A DNA stretch of 15,972 bases from JANRKH01 sp964351245 (GCA_964351245.1 CAYGNF010000026.1:1-15972), one strand, 5' to 3'. Counted from the stretch's first letter, positions 1 through 7,570 are shown. Notes: generated by a model not told the origin, from the letters alone. Numbers and translations are program-made.

Positions 1-249
1 GCTGATGTAGATTTATCATTACTAAAAGAGTTTGTAAGAGAGGATGAGTGTGATCAAATTGATGCAATAATTAACAATCCAGATCAGGCACATACCCAGG
101 AGTTTCACATACGTGAAGGTAAAAATACACAAATATTAGAACAGCTACATTTCCCTAGCCAGTTTGATGGGTATATAGATTTGATAGGTAGTGATAATAA
201 TCATATAGAGCTACATTTTGATGCAGGATCAGAATATTTGCTGAAGTAG
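1..249 (+). CDS. 3' end of an unidentified protein gene (partial)
   Basis: Frame 1 is open from the window edge to a TAG at 247-249, giving the last 82 residues of a protein that starts outside the window. The visible part is acidic and contains FHIREGKNTQILEQLHFP and ends in DAGSEYLLK. I see no membrane segment, ankyrin consensus or catalytic motif. The tail alternates charged and hydrophobic residues as a beta-rich C-terminal domain might. I do not recognise the family. The open frame and its codon pattern, like that of neighbouring genes, support real coding sequence, but it could also be the tail of a decayed gene. It lies just before a transposon-scarred region. Confidence 0.55.
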   Translation, partial: ADVDLSLLKEFVREDECDQIDAIINNPDQAHTQEFHIREGKNTQILEQLHFPSQFDGYIDLIGSDNNHIELHFDAGSEYLLK

Positions 250-542
250 ATTTATATTTACTGTTCAATACTTACCTTTGCACTTCTATTGATAGCATAA
301 ATTGCAAAACTTAAATAAGTGGACACATCAATAGTTTTGTGTTATAAGTATGAATGAAATTTAAATATAACAATACTATTTAGGCCCGGGACTAAAGACC
401 AGATATTAAATTATTCTTTTGAATAAAGTTCCTAGTATAAAATAGTCTTTCATACTTCGAAGTTTTCTCTTAGTATTAGCTCGACTTTTCATAATGAATT
501 CATTGTGATATTACCGATACTGAACATTATAGAAACTTTTAA
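250..542. other. Intergenic stretch with a possible IS terminus, no gene seen
   Basis: No convincing gene is present on either strand. At 316-345 there is a stretch containing AAGTGGACACATCAATAG. The TGGACAC/GTGTCCA core is common at ends of IS3- and IS481-type elements, so this may be an IS end left after excision or decay, but no partner repeat was found. A short minus-strand open frame ends at 258 but has only about 27 codons between stops and is not credible. The part just before 543 may carry the promoter of the DUF1016 remnant, but I see no strong -35/-10 pair. Confidence 0.3.
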
Positions 543-1080
543 ATGAGTAATAAAGAAATATCTGGAGCTAGTATTACACCGTATCAAGAGCTGTTTAATG
601 ACATAGTGAAGATGGTGAATGAAGGCAAGAATCGTATTGCTACCGAATTTAACTCAACAGTAGTAGTACTCTATTGGTCTATTGGGAAAAGGATTTATGA
701 AGAGATTTTGAAGGGAGATAGGGCCAATTATGGCGATCAGATTATATCTCATGTTTCGGACGAATTAACTATAAAATTTGGCAAGGGCTATAATAGGGCC
801 AGTTTGTTTAGAATGGTCCGCTTTGCTAGAATATACCCTGATCACCAGATTGTCGCGACACTGTAGCGACAATTATCTTGGTCTCATATTGTACTCATTT
901 GCCAGATGGAAAATGAATTACAAAGAGATTTTTATCTAGAAATGGCAAGGATAGAAAGGTGGAGTGTTAGAGAGACTAGAGATAAAATCAACTCTATGTT
1001 ATTTGAAAGAACTGCAATTAGTAAAAAGCCAGAAGAAGTTATAAAAGCTGAACTTAGTAAGCTTCGTGATACAAATGAAT
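543..1080 (+). pseudogene. DUF1016/YhcG-family nuclease gene, broken by a stop and truncated
   Basis: The translation from ATG 543 matches the N-terminal DUF1016 domain (core LYWSIGKRIYEE, then a GYNRASLFRMVRFARIYPD stretch). An in-frame TAG lies at 864-866. The same frame (906-543 is a multiple of three) continues directly with RQLSWSHIV and RDFYLEMARIERWSVRETR, then MLFERTAISKKPEEVIKAEL. This is the usual order in intact YhcG-like proteins, so the gene was one reading frame interrupted by a single nonsense codon, probably TCG/TCA to TAG. After LRDTNE, near 1080, family similarity stops where the IS5-family fragment begins, so the C-terminal PD-(D/E)XK nuclease domain is gone. Family members are putative nucleases linked to mobile or defence islands. 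Almost certainly non-functional, though stop readthrough of the N-terminal part cannot be excluded by eye. Confidence 0.85.
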
Positions 1081-1188
1081 GGAACCCTTACAGGGTCTAC
1101 CACCTTTGTGATAATCTAGCTTAACTATAGACTCTATCGCAAGCCACTCTTCCTCTTTTAAGTCAGTTGGATAATCTCTTCTTGTCAT
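1081..1188 (-). pseudogene. IS5-family transposase, N-terminal fragment
   Basis: On the minus strand an ATG at 1188-1186 starts MTRRDYPTDLKEEEWLAIES, continuing to KGGRPCKGS. This is the characteristic start of IS5-family (DUF4096-type) transposases: the YPTDLxxEEW motif followed by GGRP. A GAGAGG ribosome-binding site lies 4 nt before the ATG, so this is the true 5' end of the transposase gene. Only 36 codons remain. The sequence switches at about 1080/1081 to the oppositely oriented DUF1016 reading frame, and no DDE catalytic region is present. The outer end of the element should lie between 1189 and about 1241, next to the IS982 remnant, but I cannot define its inverted repeat. Confidence 0.8.
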
Positions 1189-1241
1189 CTAACCTCTCAT
1201 TTAAAGTTAAATAAGAATATATTAGCTTAATTTAGGTTTGA

Positions 1242-1490
1242 AAACAACCTCTGAAGGAGAGAGTGATCAATATTCATCAAAAATTTTTCTTGGGCAAAAG
1301 GGGGTTAATAGAAACTGTAAATGACCAGTTGAAGAATATTTGTCAGATAGAGCATACTCGTCATAGAAAGCCTGAGAATGCATTTGTGAACCTAGTCTCA
1401 GGATTAATTGCATATTTTTTTAAACCTCGCAAACCCTCGATTAAAAACAACAAATTATCACCAGAATTTAAAGCGCTTACGTCAAACTGA
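1242..1490 (+). pseudogene. IS982-family transposase, C-terminal fragment
   Basis: The frame is open from 1242 to a TGA at 1488-1490. It contains KFFLGKRGLIETVNDQLKN, then CQIEHTRHRKPENAFVNLVS and GLIAYFFKPRKPS. This is the C-terminal block typical of IS982-family transposases (KRxxIETVNDQLKN...IEHTRHR...GLIAY), which carries the last acidic residue of the catalytic triad (E in IET). Known members are around 270-300 residues, so about two thirds of the N-terminal part, including the first catalytic Asp residues, is missing. A GTG at 1263 could initiate translation but would not give a functional enzyme. The fragment directly abuts the IS5-family remnant, suggesting nested insertion followed by deletion. 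Confidence 0.82.
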
Positions 1491-1796
1491 GGTTAACTAT
1501 TGCAATTTCTGTACTAGTATATTTGAATAATAACACGCCTCAGTTATTTTTCATTACCACTAAATATTTAATAAGGCAAAATATTATGTAATATTTACTA
1601 TGTAATTACAATAACAGTTTTTAGTGAAATTACAACAATCTGGGTTTAAAAACAAAATTTATATAAAAAAATCAGTATCTCCAAACAATATAATGACAAA
1701 ACATATTATTTATGTTAATAATCTGCCGTTATTAATGTAATAATTTTTTTTAAAAAATACATACATTGTAATCTATATTATAATAAGTAAGTACAA
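1491..1796. promoter_or_regulatory. AT-rich leader region of the RAP-ankyrin gene, with a hairpin
   Basis: There is no gene here. A perfect 7-bp inverted repeat, TTAATAA/TTATTAA (1715-1721 and 1729-1735) with loop TCTGCCG, lies about 60 nt before the ATG at 1797. A TATAAT at 1779-1784 is a candidate -10 box, but no well-spaced -35 is evident and there is no good Shine-Dalgarno before the ATG. AACTGAGG at 1485-1492 is repeated inverted as CCTCAGTT at 1538-1545 and may mark an end of the IS982 remnant or form a long-loop hairpin. The assignment is tentative, since AT-rich DNA makes such boxes by chance. Confidence 0.35.
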
Positions 1797-4700
1797 ATGA
1801 AATCTAAATCAGTAGAAATGCATAATAATACAGACGCAGAAATTTTAAGCTGGCTTGTAGAAAAAGAGCGACAGATCCAAGAAGAAACTGACGTAAATAC
1901 AATTCTGGCATTATACCGTGAATTTATAAATCTAAATATATTTGATACAAATTTTGTTAAGCATATGTGCGCCGCTTTAACAAAAATATTACCAGAATGT
2001 GCATATACAAATCTCGCAGATATAGTTTTAGGTTTAAAAAAACTAAACCATAACCAAGATATAGGATTTATACAATCTATCGTCAGCAATATTTGCACAA
2101 AGATAAAGGATGGGTCACCTAATAATTATCAGTCATCTATTAATATAATTTGGAGTCTATCTAAACTTAATTTTTTCGATCAAGGGACTTCTGAGTTACT
2201 ATTAGATGATATATTCAAGAATATTCACAAAGTTGATATTGTAGAGCTAAATAAAATAACTCAGGCTATAGCTAATTTTAGAATAATTAACGAAACGCAG
2301 TTAGGTCAATTAATAGATCAGATCGATAAACAATCTGACTTGAAAATATCAGAGAGAGTGAATATTGCATTACATTTAAGAAAAATATCATTATGCGCTC
2401 CTATTAACAATAATCAGATAGTAGAATCTTCTATTAAGAAATTAATGGATAATATCGAGTATGATGAAAGAATGGAGGAATCTTTACTGCACCAATTACT
2501 CCTAATATCTATCTCTGGAACAGAAAGTGGATTCAAATCATTTTCCAACTACGCGGCGCCTACTTGTCCGAGTAAAATTCAAGAGAATGTTGTTCAATAT
2601 ATAAAAAAAGCATGCCCTAAGTTCCAACTGACTAAGGAGTATTATAATATAGCAACTGGCTCTCATACAGATTTATTAGTGCAACGAGACCTCAATGATA
2701 ATATCCTTGATCTCTATGTGGAAATAGATGGTCCTACGCATTATTTTAGGAATCATAACCCGAAAAACCGTCCTGATGATCCACGCTATAATGGCAGTAC
2801 TATATTTAGAAATAAGCTATATGAAATACATAATCAGAAGTTGCACATCATTCCTTATACTAATATTGATAAAAAAGATTATCACGCAAAGCTTTTAGAG
2901 GCTCTAAATCAAGATATAGAATTAAAAGATGATCATAATGCGAATGTAAAAACATCATATGAGATCCAATTATCCGCCAATCCAGATAATAATCTCTCTA
3001 AAAATAAACCCAAGGCCAAGGCTAAATCTTCGAAAAATAAATCCAATACCAAGGCTAAAAATCATGACGAGGTCACATCTGAGGATTTCCATGATCTATT
3101 GCAGGAGTTTAAAGATATTGCGCCCCCTATGGAATCAATTGAATCTCAATTCAAGATGTTATGTAGTCAATATGGTAATATTAATACTAAACGTCATAAT
3201 AAGACAAAACACATCACCCTTACACCCCTTAAGCTTTTAGAACAAATCATTACCAAGAAAAACCTACAAGATCTACAAACGGCGGTTGAATATTACTTAT
3301 CAGAGAAACCTAGTTTAGATTACGGTCATGTATTTGAATCATGTATATCTCGACTATCTCTGGATAATATAGGTAATACAAAAATATATCTTGGGGTTGC
3401 TGATAAAATTTTAAGTTCTGGTTATGAACCGTCTCCTCTCACGGCAGATATTATTAAAAGCCTTATATATGCTTTTTATCATAGCGAGGTATCTATATTT
3501 CACTCCTTTCTAAAGTTACTACCTATAAACCATTATACGCAGCAATTGAAAGAGTGTTTCTTGATTAACTGCGGATTTACAAATAATGTAGATACTGCAA
3601 GGTTTTTACTCAATGAAGAGGTGGATATTAATTCATGTTATAGTAGAATTTCTCTGGAAATGATACTTGGGGTCGGTACTGGTAAATACCACTCTGGATC
3701 AGAGGCTCTTGAGTCTCAAATCCGTTATACAATTCACGAATTATATGAGTATATTTTTTCTCCTAATGAATCTACCGCAGATACAGTGGAATCTATATTA
3801 GAAACTGAAAGAACACAGAATAGGGACAAACAACCTGATAATTCATATAATCAAGAGAATAGATCTACGGGAATGGGTCTAACAGCTCTACATGCAGCGT
3901 GCTATGTATATCAAAATACCGATATGGTAAGGTTTCTTTTAAACGAAGGAGCAAATCCAAATAGTATAAATGGGGTTGGCGCTACTCCTATAATATCTGC
4001 TATAATCAATGGAAGCGAAGATTCAGCACTGGAAATTCTTAAATACGACCCTAATATTGCCATAGCACTAAGGGGTAATATTACCATAACACATATGGCA
4101 TCAGCAACTGGATTAAATAAATTGATTGCAGAATTAGCGAAATTAAATAAACTTGATTATTTGGCTACTACTGATATAAAGACTACTTTTGGAGTAGGTT
4201 ACGAGAAGACAGAGGTTGCATTTACTCAAGGAGAAGTACCTTTAGTAAAAGCCTTGCAATATCGTCATGTAGAAATAGCAAAAATTCTAATACAAGGTAT
4301 GCACAAAGAAGCATTGGATTCTTTAATCATACCAGAAGGTGGTCCTAATAATGTTATATATACTGACAAAATAGCCGCACAAAAAAACCCAGTATTACAT
4401 TATTGTATTACTTATTATCCTGAATTAATTGATTTATTATTGGAAAAAGCAGTAGATCTGAATCAAGTGAATGATAATAATAATAATGGTACTCCTCTGA
4501 TGTGCGCTGCTGAATATTCAAATATTAGCACATTGAGAAAATATTCTCAAATTACTCCTCCAGATACAACAACATATAATAAATTAAAATCAAATTTTAT
4601 ATTTGAAAAATTATTAATATCTGGAGCCAATATTAATCTAACGGATAGTCAAGGCGATAAGGCACAAATATATACTCAAGAGGAAGAAGTAGTTAGTGTA

Positions 4701-4985
4701 CATAGTACCATTCTGGTGAATCTAGAAGCTTATAATATAACAGCACCTAATGATGTATATAATATGATAATACGGGTATATGAACAAACAACCACAGAAG
4801 AAGAGGTGCAACCATTAAAAGATTGGTGGCAGGCTAGGGACAACAGGCTTTCAGAAGGACGTGAGTTACCAAGTAATTATAATGAAAAAAGTCCAGACGA
4901 GGGGCTAGGCATCACCTATGATGACTCTGAAATGCAAGAAATCGGGATAGTAGGAGTAGAGGCAGAATCTCTTAATATTATTTAA
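1797..4985 (+). CDS. RAP-domain protein with HPR/FASTK-like helical repeats and ankyrin repeats
   Basis: This is an intact 1062-residue protein. Residues about 60-200 contain degenerate helical repeats every 35-44 residues, with signatures DIVLGLKKLN (73-82), IIWSLSKLNFF (117), NKITQAIANF (152) and VNIALHLRKI (188). These resemble heptatricopeptide/FASTK-type repeats. Residues about 265-370 match a RAP domain: SHTDLLV, then LYVEIDGPTHYF (E309-H315), a RNKLYEI helix and IIPYTNI. RAP proteins act mainly on organellar RNA in eukaryotes, and the fold is related to PD-(D/E)XK nucleases. A lysine-rich linker (about 402-422, KPKAKAKSSKNK) follows. Ankyrin-like units lie at about 588-620, 692-725 (TALHAACY...LLNEGANPN), 726-759, 812-835, 863-892 and 934-951. 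There is no signal peptide or membrane segment. I infer a host-directed effector, possibly secreted by a type IV or type I system and binding host RNA. It could instead be an intracellular RNA-binding factor. The RAP call is strong; the function is unknown. Confidence 0.82.
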   Translation: MKSKSVEMHNNTDAEILSWLVEKERQIQEETDVNTILALYREFINLNIFDTNFVKHMCAALTKILPECAYTNLADIVLGLKKLNHNQDIGFIQSIVSNICTKIKDGSPNNYQSSINIIWSLSKLNFFDQGTSELLLDDIFKNIHKVDIVELNKITQAIANFRIINETQLGQLIDQIDKQSDLKISERVNIALHLRKISLCAPINNNQIVESSIKKLMDNIEYDERMEESLLHQLLLISISGTESGFKSFSNYAAPTCPSKIQENVVQYIKKACPKFQLTKEYYNIATGSHTDLLVQRDLNDNILDLYVEIDGPTHYFRNHNPKNRPDDPRYNGSTIFRNKLYEIHNQKLHIIPYTNIDKKDYHAKLLEALNQDIELKDDHNANVKTSYEIQLSANPDNNLSKNKPKAKAKSSKNKSNTKAKNHDEVTSEDFHDLLQEFKDIAPPMESIESQFKMLCSQYGNINTKRHNKTKHITLTPLKLLEQIITKKNLQDLQTAVEYYLSEKPSLDYGHVFESCISRLSLDNIGNTKIYLGVADKILSSGYEPSPLTADIIKSLIYAFYHSEVSIFHSFLKLLPINHYTQQLKECFLINCGFTNNVDTARFLLNEEVDINSCYSRISLEMILGVGTGKYHSGSEALESQIRYTIHELYEYIFSPNESTADTVESILETERTQNRDKQPDNSYNQENRSTGMGLTALHAACYVYQNTDMVRFLLNEGANPNSINGVGATPIISAIINGSEDSALEILKYDPNIAIALRGNITITHMASATGLNKLIAELAKLNKLDYLATTDIKTTFGVGYEKTEVAFTQGEVPLVKALQYRHVEIAKILIQGMHKEALDSLIIPEGGPNNVIYTDKIAAQKNPVLHYCITYYPELIDLLLEKAVDLNQVNDNNNNGTPLMCAAEYSNISTLRKYSQITPPDTTTYNKLKSNFIFEKLLISGANINLTDSQGDKAQIYTQEEEVVSVHSTILVNLEAYNITAPNDVYNMIIRVYEQTTTEEEVQPLKDWWQARDNRLSEGRELPSNYNEKSPDEGLGITYDDSEMQEIGIVGVEAESLNII

Positions 4986-5029
4986 TTTTACCGTAGTATC
5001 TGACCATTTCGAAAAATCACAGAATTCTA

Positions 5030-5731
5030 CTATGAGAGTTTGAGATACCGAACCCAGGCGTCCCAATCTCTTTTGCCAAGATTCTTTTCAAAGTTAATTA
5101 AATCATTGGAGGATTGTATGCAAGTTGCTTCATCTGGTATAACAATTTCTTTGTTTTGAGATAATGTACATATCTGGGCTTTGCATGCAAGATTCAGATG
5201 ATATGTATAAAAAAGAGCTTCATATATCGTTTTACCGCATGTGATAGATCCATGATTGCGTAACAACATAGTAAGATTTTCCCCCAAATCCTTTGCGATT
5301 TTGTTTCCTTGCTCTTCCAAGAGAGCTAGAGAATCATAGTCAGAATAGGAAGTTCTATTATAAAAATGTAGAGCCCACTGACTCAAAGGCATTAAACCTT
5401 CTTTTATAGTCGAGACAGCTACTATCTCGGGAGTATGTATATGAAATATAGCATTAATATCACTCCTTGCTTTGTAAATGTTTGAGTGAATGATATATCC
5501 AGTTTTATTATATTGATATTCTAAACCCTCTAAAATTCTACAATCAAAATCCGCCCTAATGAGAGAATCCTGATCAACTTCAGCAAATTTCATCCCAAAT
5601 GGGTATATATAATAGGACTGCTTATCAGAGCTTCTTGCAGATAAATGAGTATAGGTATGGTCATCAAGGCCCAAATGAGCTAAAATTTTATAAGCAAATA
5701 CTAAGTTTTGTTTGATTTGAAAATCTTCCAT
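5030..5731 (-). CDS. Class II aldolase/adducin-family protein
   Basis: This is a 233-residue protein of the class II aldolase/adducin fold (FucA, AraD and adducin head relatives). The sequence shows the N-terminal THLSAR block (28-33), a YIYPFGMKFAEV segment, and the zinc-ligand pair H97-x-H99 in AIFHIHTPEIVAVS. It also has LLRNHGSITCG (N159-H160), and H178 in YTYHLNLACKAQ as the likely third ligand. The metal site therefore appears complete and an active enzyme or lyase is plausible. The substrate cannot be read from the sequence. The ATG is 4 nt after the mraY stop, so the two are probably co-transcribed and translationally coupled; no separate Shine-Dalgarno is visible. A link to cell-wall synthesis is only positional. 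The gene converges on the RAP-ankyrin gene, with 44 nt between the stops. Confidence 0.85.
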   Translation of the reverse strand: MEDFQIKQNLVFAYKILAHLGLDDHTYTHLSARSSDKQSYYIYPFGMKFAEVDQDSLIRADFDCRILEGLEYQYNKTGYIIHSNIYKARSDINAIFHIHTPEIVAVSTIKEGLMPLSQWALHFYNRTSYSDYDSLALLEEQGNKIAKDLGENLTMLLRNHGSITCGKTIYEALFYTYHLNLACKAQICTLSQNKEIVIPDEATCIQSSNDLINFEKNLGKRDWDAWVRYLKLS

Positions 5732-5735
5732 GGAA

Positions 5736-6824
5736 TTATCTTAATTTAAGAGAGCTAAGAGCTATAATTGCAAAAAGAGCTGAAGCGATCCAAAATCTTA
5801 TCACTACTTTTGATTCACTCCAACCAGATTTTTCGAAGTGATGATGCAGTGGAGCCATTCTAAAAAATCTCTTCCCCCCAGTGACCTTGAAATAATAAAC
5901 CTGTATTATTACCGATAGAGTTTCTATTACAAAAAGCCCACCAGCGACCGCAAGAATTATCTCGTGTTTTACAATTATACTAATCACTCCGAGTACACCT
6001 CCAAGAGATAGGCTACCAGTATCACCCATGAATATTTGTGCGGGCTGGGCATTAAACCATAAAAATCCCATGCCAGCGCCTATAATAGATCCGCACAAGA
6101 CAGAGAGCTCAGCTACCTGAGGAATATGTAATAATTGTAGATAATTCGCATAAAAGCTACTTCCTACGCAATACGCAATCAAAGCAAAGCATCCGGTAAC
6201 CATACAAATAGGGACAATTGCAAGACCATCAAGACCATCTGTTAAATTTACAGAATTAGCTGACCCAATTAGCACAAATACACTAAAAGGTATATATAAA
6301 GCACCAAGATGTAGATATAAATTCTTTGTAAAAGGCAGAACTAAGACATCGCTATAGCATTGCTCGGAAATGTAGGACACTACTATGCAAGTAGGAATTG
6401 CTATAAGAATCTGGGCTAAAATTTTTTGTCTTGAAGTCAAACCCGTATGATCTTTTTTTGTAATTTTTAAGTAATCATCTATAAAACCTATTAATCCAAA
6501 CCCTATCATTATTATTATCACAATATTTACATAGGGATTTAACATATCTGCAAAAAGAGAGGATGAAAATAATGCAGACGCTATAATAATCAAACCTCCC
6601 ATGGTAGGAGTACCCATTTTGACTTTATGAGATTCTGGTATATAATCCCTTATTGGCTGACCTTCATTTTTCCATTCTTTTAATAGTTCTATAATTCTAC
6701 CACCTAGTATAGTGGCAAAACAAAAGCTAGATAATATCGAGACTATAGTTCTAAATGAAATATAGTGTATTAAATTCGCTACATGATTCTGATGAGCATA
6801 TGATTTCAAAAGTAGATATATCAT
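5736..6824 (-). CDS. mraY: Phospho-N-acetylmuramoyl-pentapeptide transferase
   Basis: MraY transfers phospho-MurNAc-pentapeptide from UDP to undecaprenyl phosphate at the cytoplasmic face of the inner membrane, making lipid I of peptidoglycan. At 362 residues the protein has normal length. Diagnostic motifs are all present: KMGTPTMGG (69-77), GFIDDYLK with D116/D117, NSVNLTDGLDG with N193 and D196, FMGDTGSLSLGG with D268, and APLHHHFEKSGW with H327-H329. About ten hydrophobic helices are evident. The gene stands outside a mur/fts cluster: bamE lies upstream, after a 191-nt gap, and an aldolase-like gene directly downstream. The ATG at 6824 lacks a strong ribosome-binding site (only AGAG). Its intactness indicates that this organism can still make lipid I. 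Confidence 0.97.
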   Translation of the reverse strand: MIYLLLKSYAHQNHVANLIHYISFRTIVSILSSFCFATILGGRIIELLKEWKNEGQPIRDYIPESHKVKMGTPTMGGLIIIASALFSSSLFADMLNPYVNIVIIIMIGFGLIGFIDDYLKITKKDHTGLTSRQKILAQILIAIPTCIVVSYISEQCYSDVLVLPFTKNLYLHLGALYIPFSVFVLIGSANSVNLTDGLDGLAIVPICMVTGCFALIAYCVGSSFYANYLQLLHIPQVAELSVLCGSIIGAGMGFLWFNAQPAQIFMGDTGSLSLGGVLGVISIIVKHEIILAVAGGLFVIETLSVIIQVYYFKVTGGKRFFRMAPLHHHFEKSGWSESKVVIRFWIASALFAIIALSSLKLR

Positions 6825-6846
6825 ATATTTTAAAACTCTACTATTC

Positions 6847-6939
6847 GTGAATAATGTATTTGATCTCCATATGCTGGTCCTAACATAATATCTTGTACTT
6901 ATATTTTAATTGGCATTATTATTCACTCTTAGCATATGG
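6847..6939. repeat. Two interlocked inverted repeats upstream of mraY
   Basis: GTGAATAATG at 6847-6856 pairs with CATTATTATTCAC at 6914-6926 (three extra bases in the second arm). CCATATGCT at 6867-6875 pairs perfectly with AGCATATGG at 6931-6939. The arms alternate (A, B, A', B'), so the RNA could form a pseudoknot-like structure in the mraY leader, or the arms could be unrelated protein-binding half-sites. The 9-bp perfect match is unlikely to be pure chance, but no known motif was recognised. Confidence 0.35.
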
Positions 6940-7015
6940 CATATTACTCCATAGGATAGTATTCTATATCTATAACGCGCAAGAATTCTTACTATACTTA
7001 TAACTTCAGAGCAAA

Positions 7016-7471
7016 TTATCTCCTTTCGCCTTTTTTGTTGTGTTTGTAAAATCTACCGATGTTACCAATATATTCCTGTATGGGATTTTTCTTTACGAAC
7101 TGAGATTTAGTATATTCTTTTGCTATTTTTAAATTCGAGAACTCAAGATTCTCAAATTTTTCCACAGTATCTAGAGTATTTTTTGTAAATGTAATTCTCA
7201 CTATTACTTGATTATTGATTACAGGATCTAAAAATGACCTCTGAGTCATCTGTCTATAAACATAATACCAACTATCTTCAGTATAATCTGGAATCACATT
7301 AGGATACCCCACTAAATTCTCAACCTCAGCTTTACTAGGCTTATCTTTAGCAAGCATAATGATCTGCTCATCACTCACTAAGGTCCCATTATGAAATTTA
7401 GTTTGACATGATTGCATAATACAGCACACGCACAATAGCGATACTGATTTAAAAATTTTTCGTAGCAACAT
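7016..7471 (-). CDS. bamE: Outer-membrane assembly lipoprotein BamE (SmpA/OmlA family)
   Basis: BamE is a small lipoprotein of the BAM complex that inserts beta-barrel proteins in the outer membrane. The mature part has the family signature: QIIMLAKDKPSKAEVENLVG (helix pair and glycine), YPNVIPDYTEDSWYYVYR, and a closing strand VIVRITFTKNTLDTVEKF. I chose ATG 7471 (151 codons). The frame could start at TTG 7492, but the ATG has a GAGAGGA site 6 nt upstream and begins directly with MLLRKIFK, a proper signal-peptide n-region. The h-region SLLCVCCIM ends at QSC, so C22 is the likely lipidated cysteine; the lipobox (MQSC) is imperfect. It is divergent from rpmF with a short shared promoter region, an arrangement familiar from rickettsial relatives. 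Confidence 0.88.
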   Translation of the reverse strand: MLLRKIFKSVSLLCVCCIMQSCQTKFHNGTLVSDEQIIMLAKDKPSKAEVENLVGYPNVIPDYTEDSWYYVYRQMTQRSFLDPVINNQVIVRITFTKNTLDTVEKFENLEFSNLKIAKEYTKSQFVKKNPIQEYIGNIGRFYKHNKKGERR

Positions 7472-7516
7472 GTAATTTCCTCTCCGGTTCAAATATTTAC
7501 TGGATTTTTTTATCTG

Positions 7517-7545
7517 ATCATATATATTATTTCTTCAATTGACAA
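7517..7545 (-). promoter_or_regulatory. Candidate sigma-70 promoter for bamE
   Basis: On the minus strand TTGTCA (7545-7540) and TATGAT (7522-7517) are separated by exactly 17 nt, each one or two mismatches from consensus. They lie 46-75 nt upstream of the chosen bamE ATG. On the plus strand the same place contains TTGACA (7539-7544), but its 17-nt-spaced -10 would fall on the rpmF start codon, so it is less convincing as an rpmF promoter. Confidence 0.45.
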
Positions 7546-7570
7546 ATATATTTTTAAAAAGGTTTTAATA

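Noticed and set aside
258..345. Short minus-strand frame ending in VSIEQ at 258
   Set aside because: Only about 27 codons between stops, with no start/ribosome-binding-site pair and no recognisable family.
1778..2098. Minus-strand ORF of 106 codons
   Set aside because: Fully antisense to the intact RAP-ankyrin gene, with no family signature or plausible start region.
2959..3240. Plus-strand ORF of 93 codons inside the RAP-ankyrin gene
   Set aside because: Out-of-frame shadow of the lysine-rich linker; the overlapping 1062-codon frame is uninterrupted and has recognisable domains.
7472..7492. TTG at 7492 as the bamE start
   Set aside because: The ATG at 7471 has a well-spaced GAGAGGA site and begins the signal peptide directly. 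The seven extra codons would contain that ribosome-binding site.
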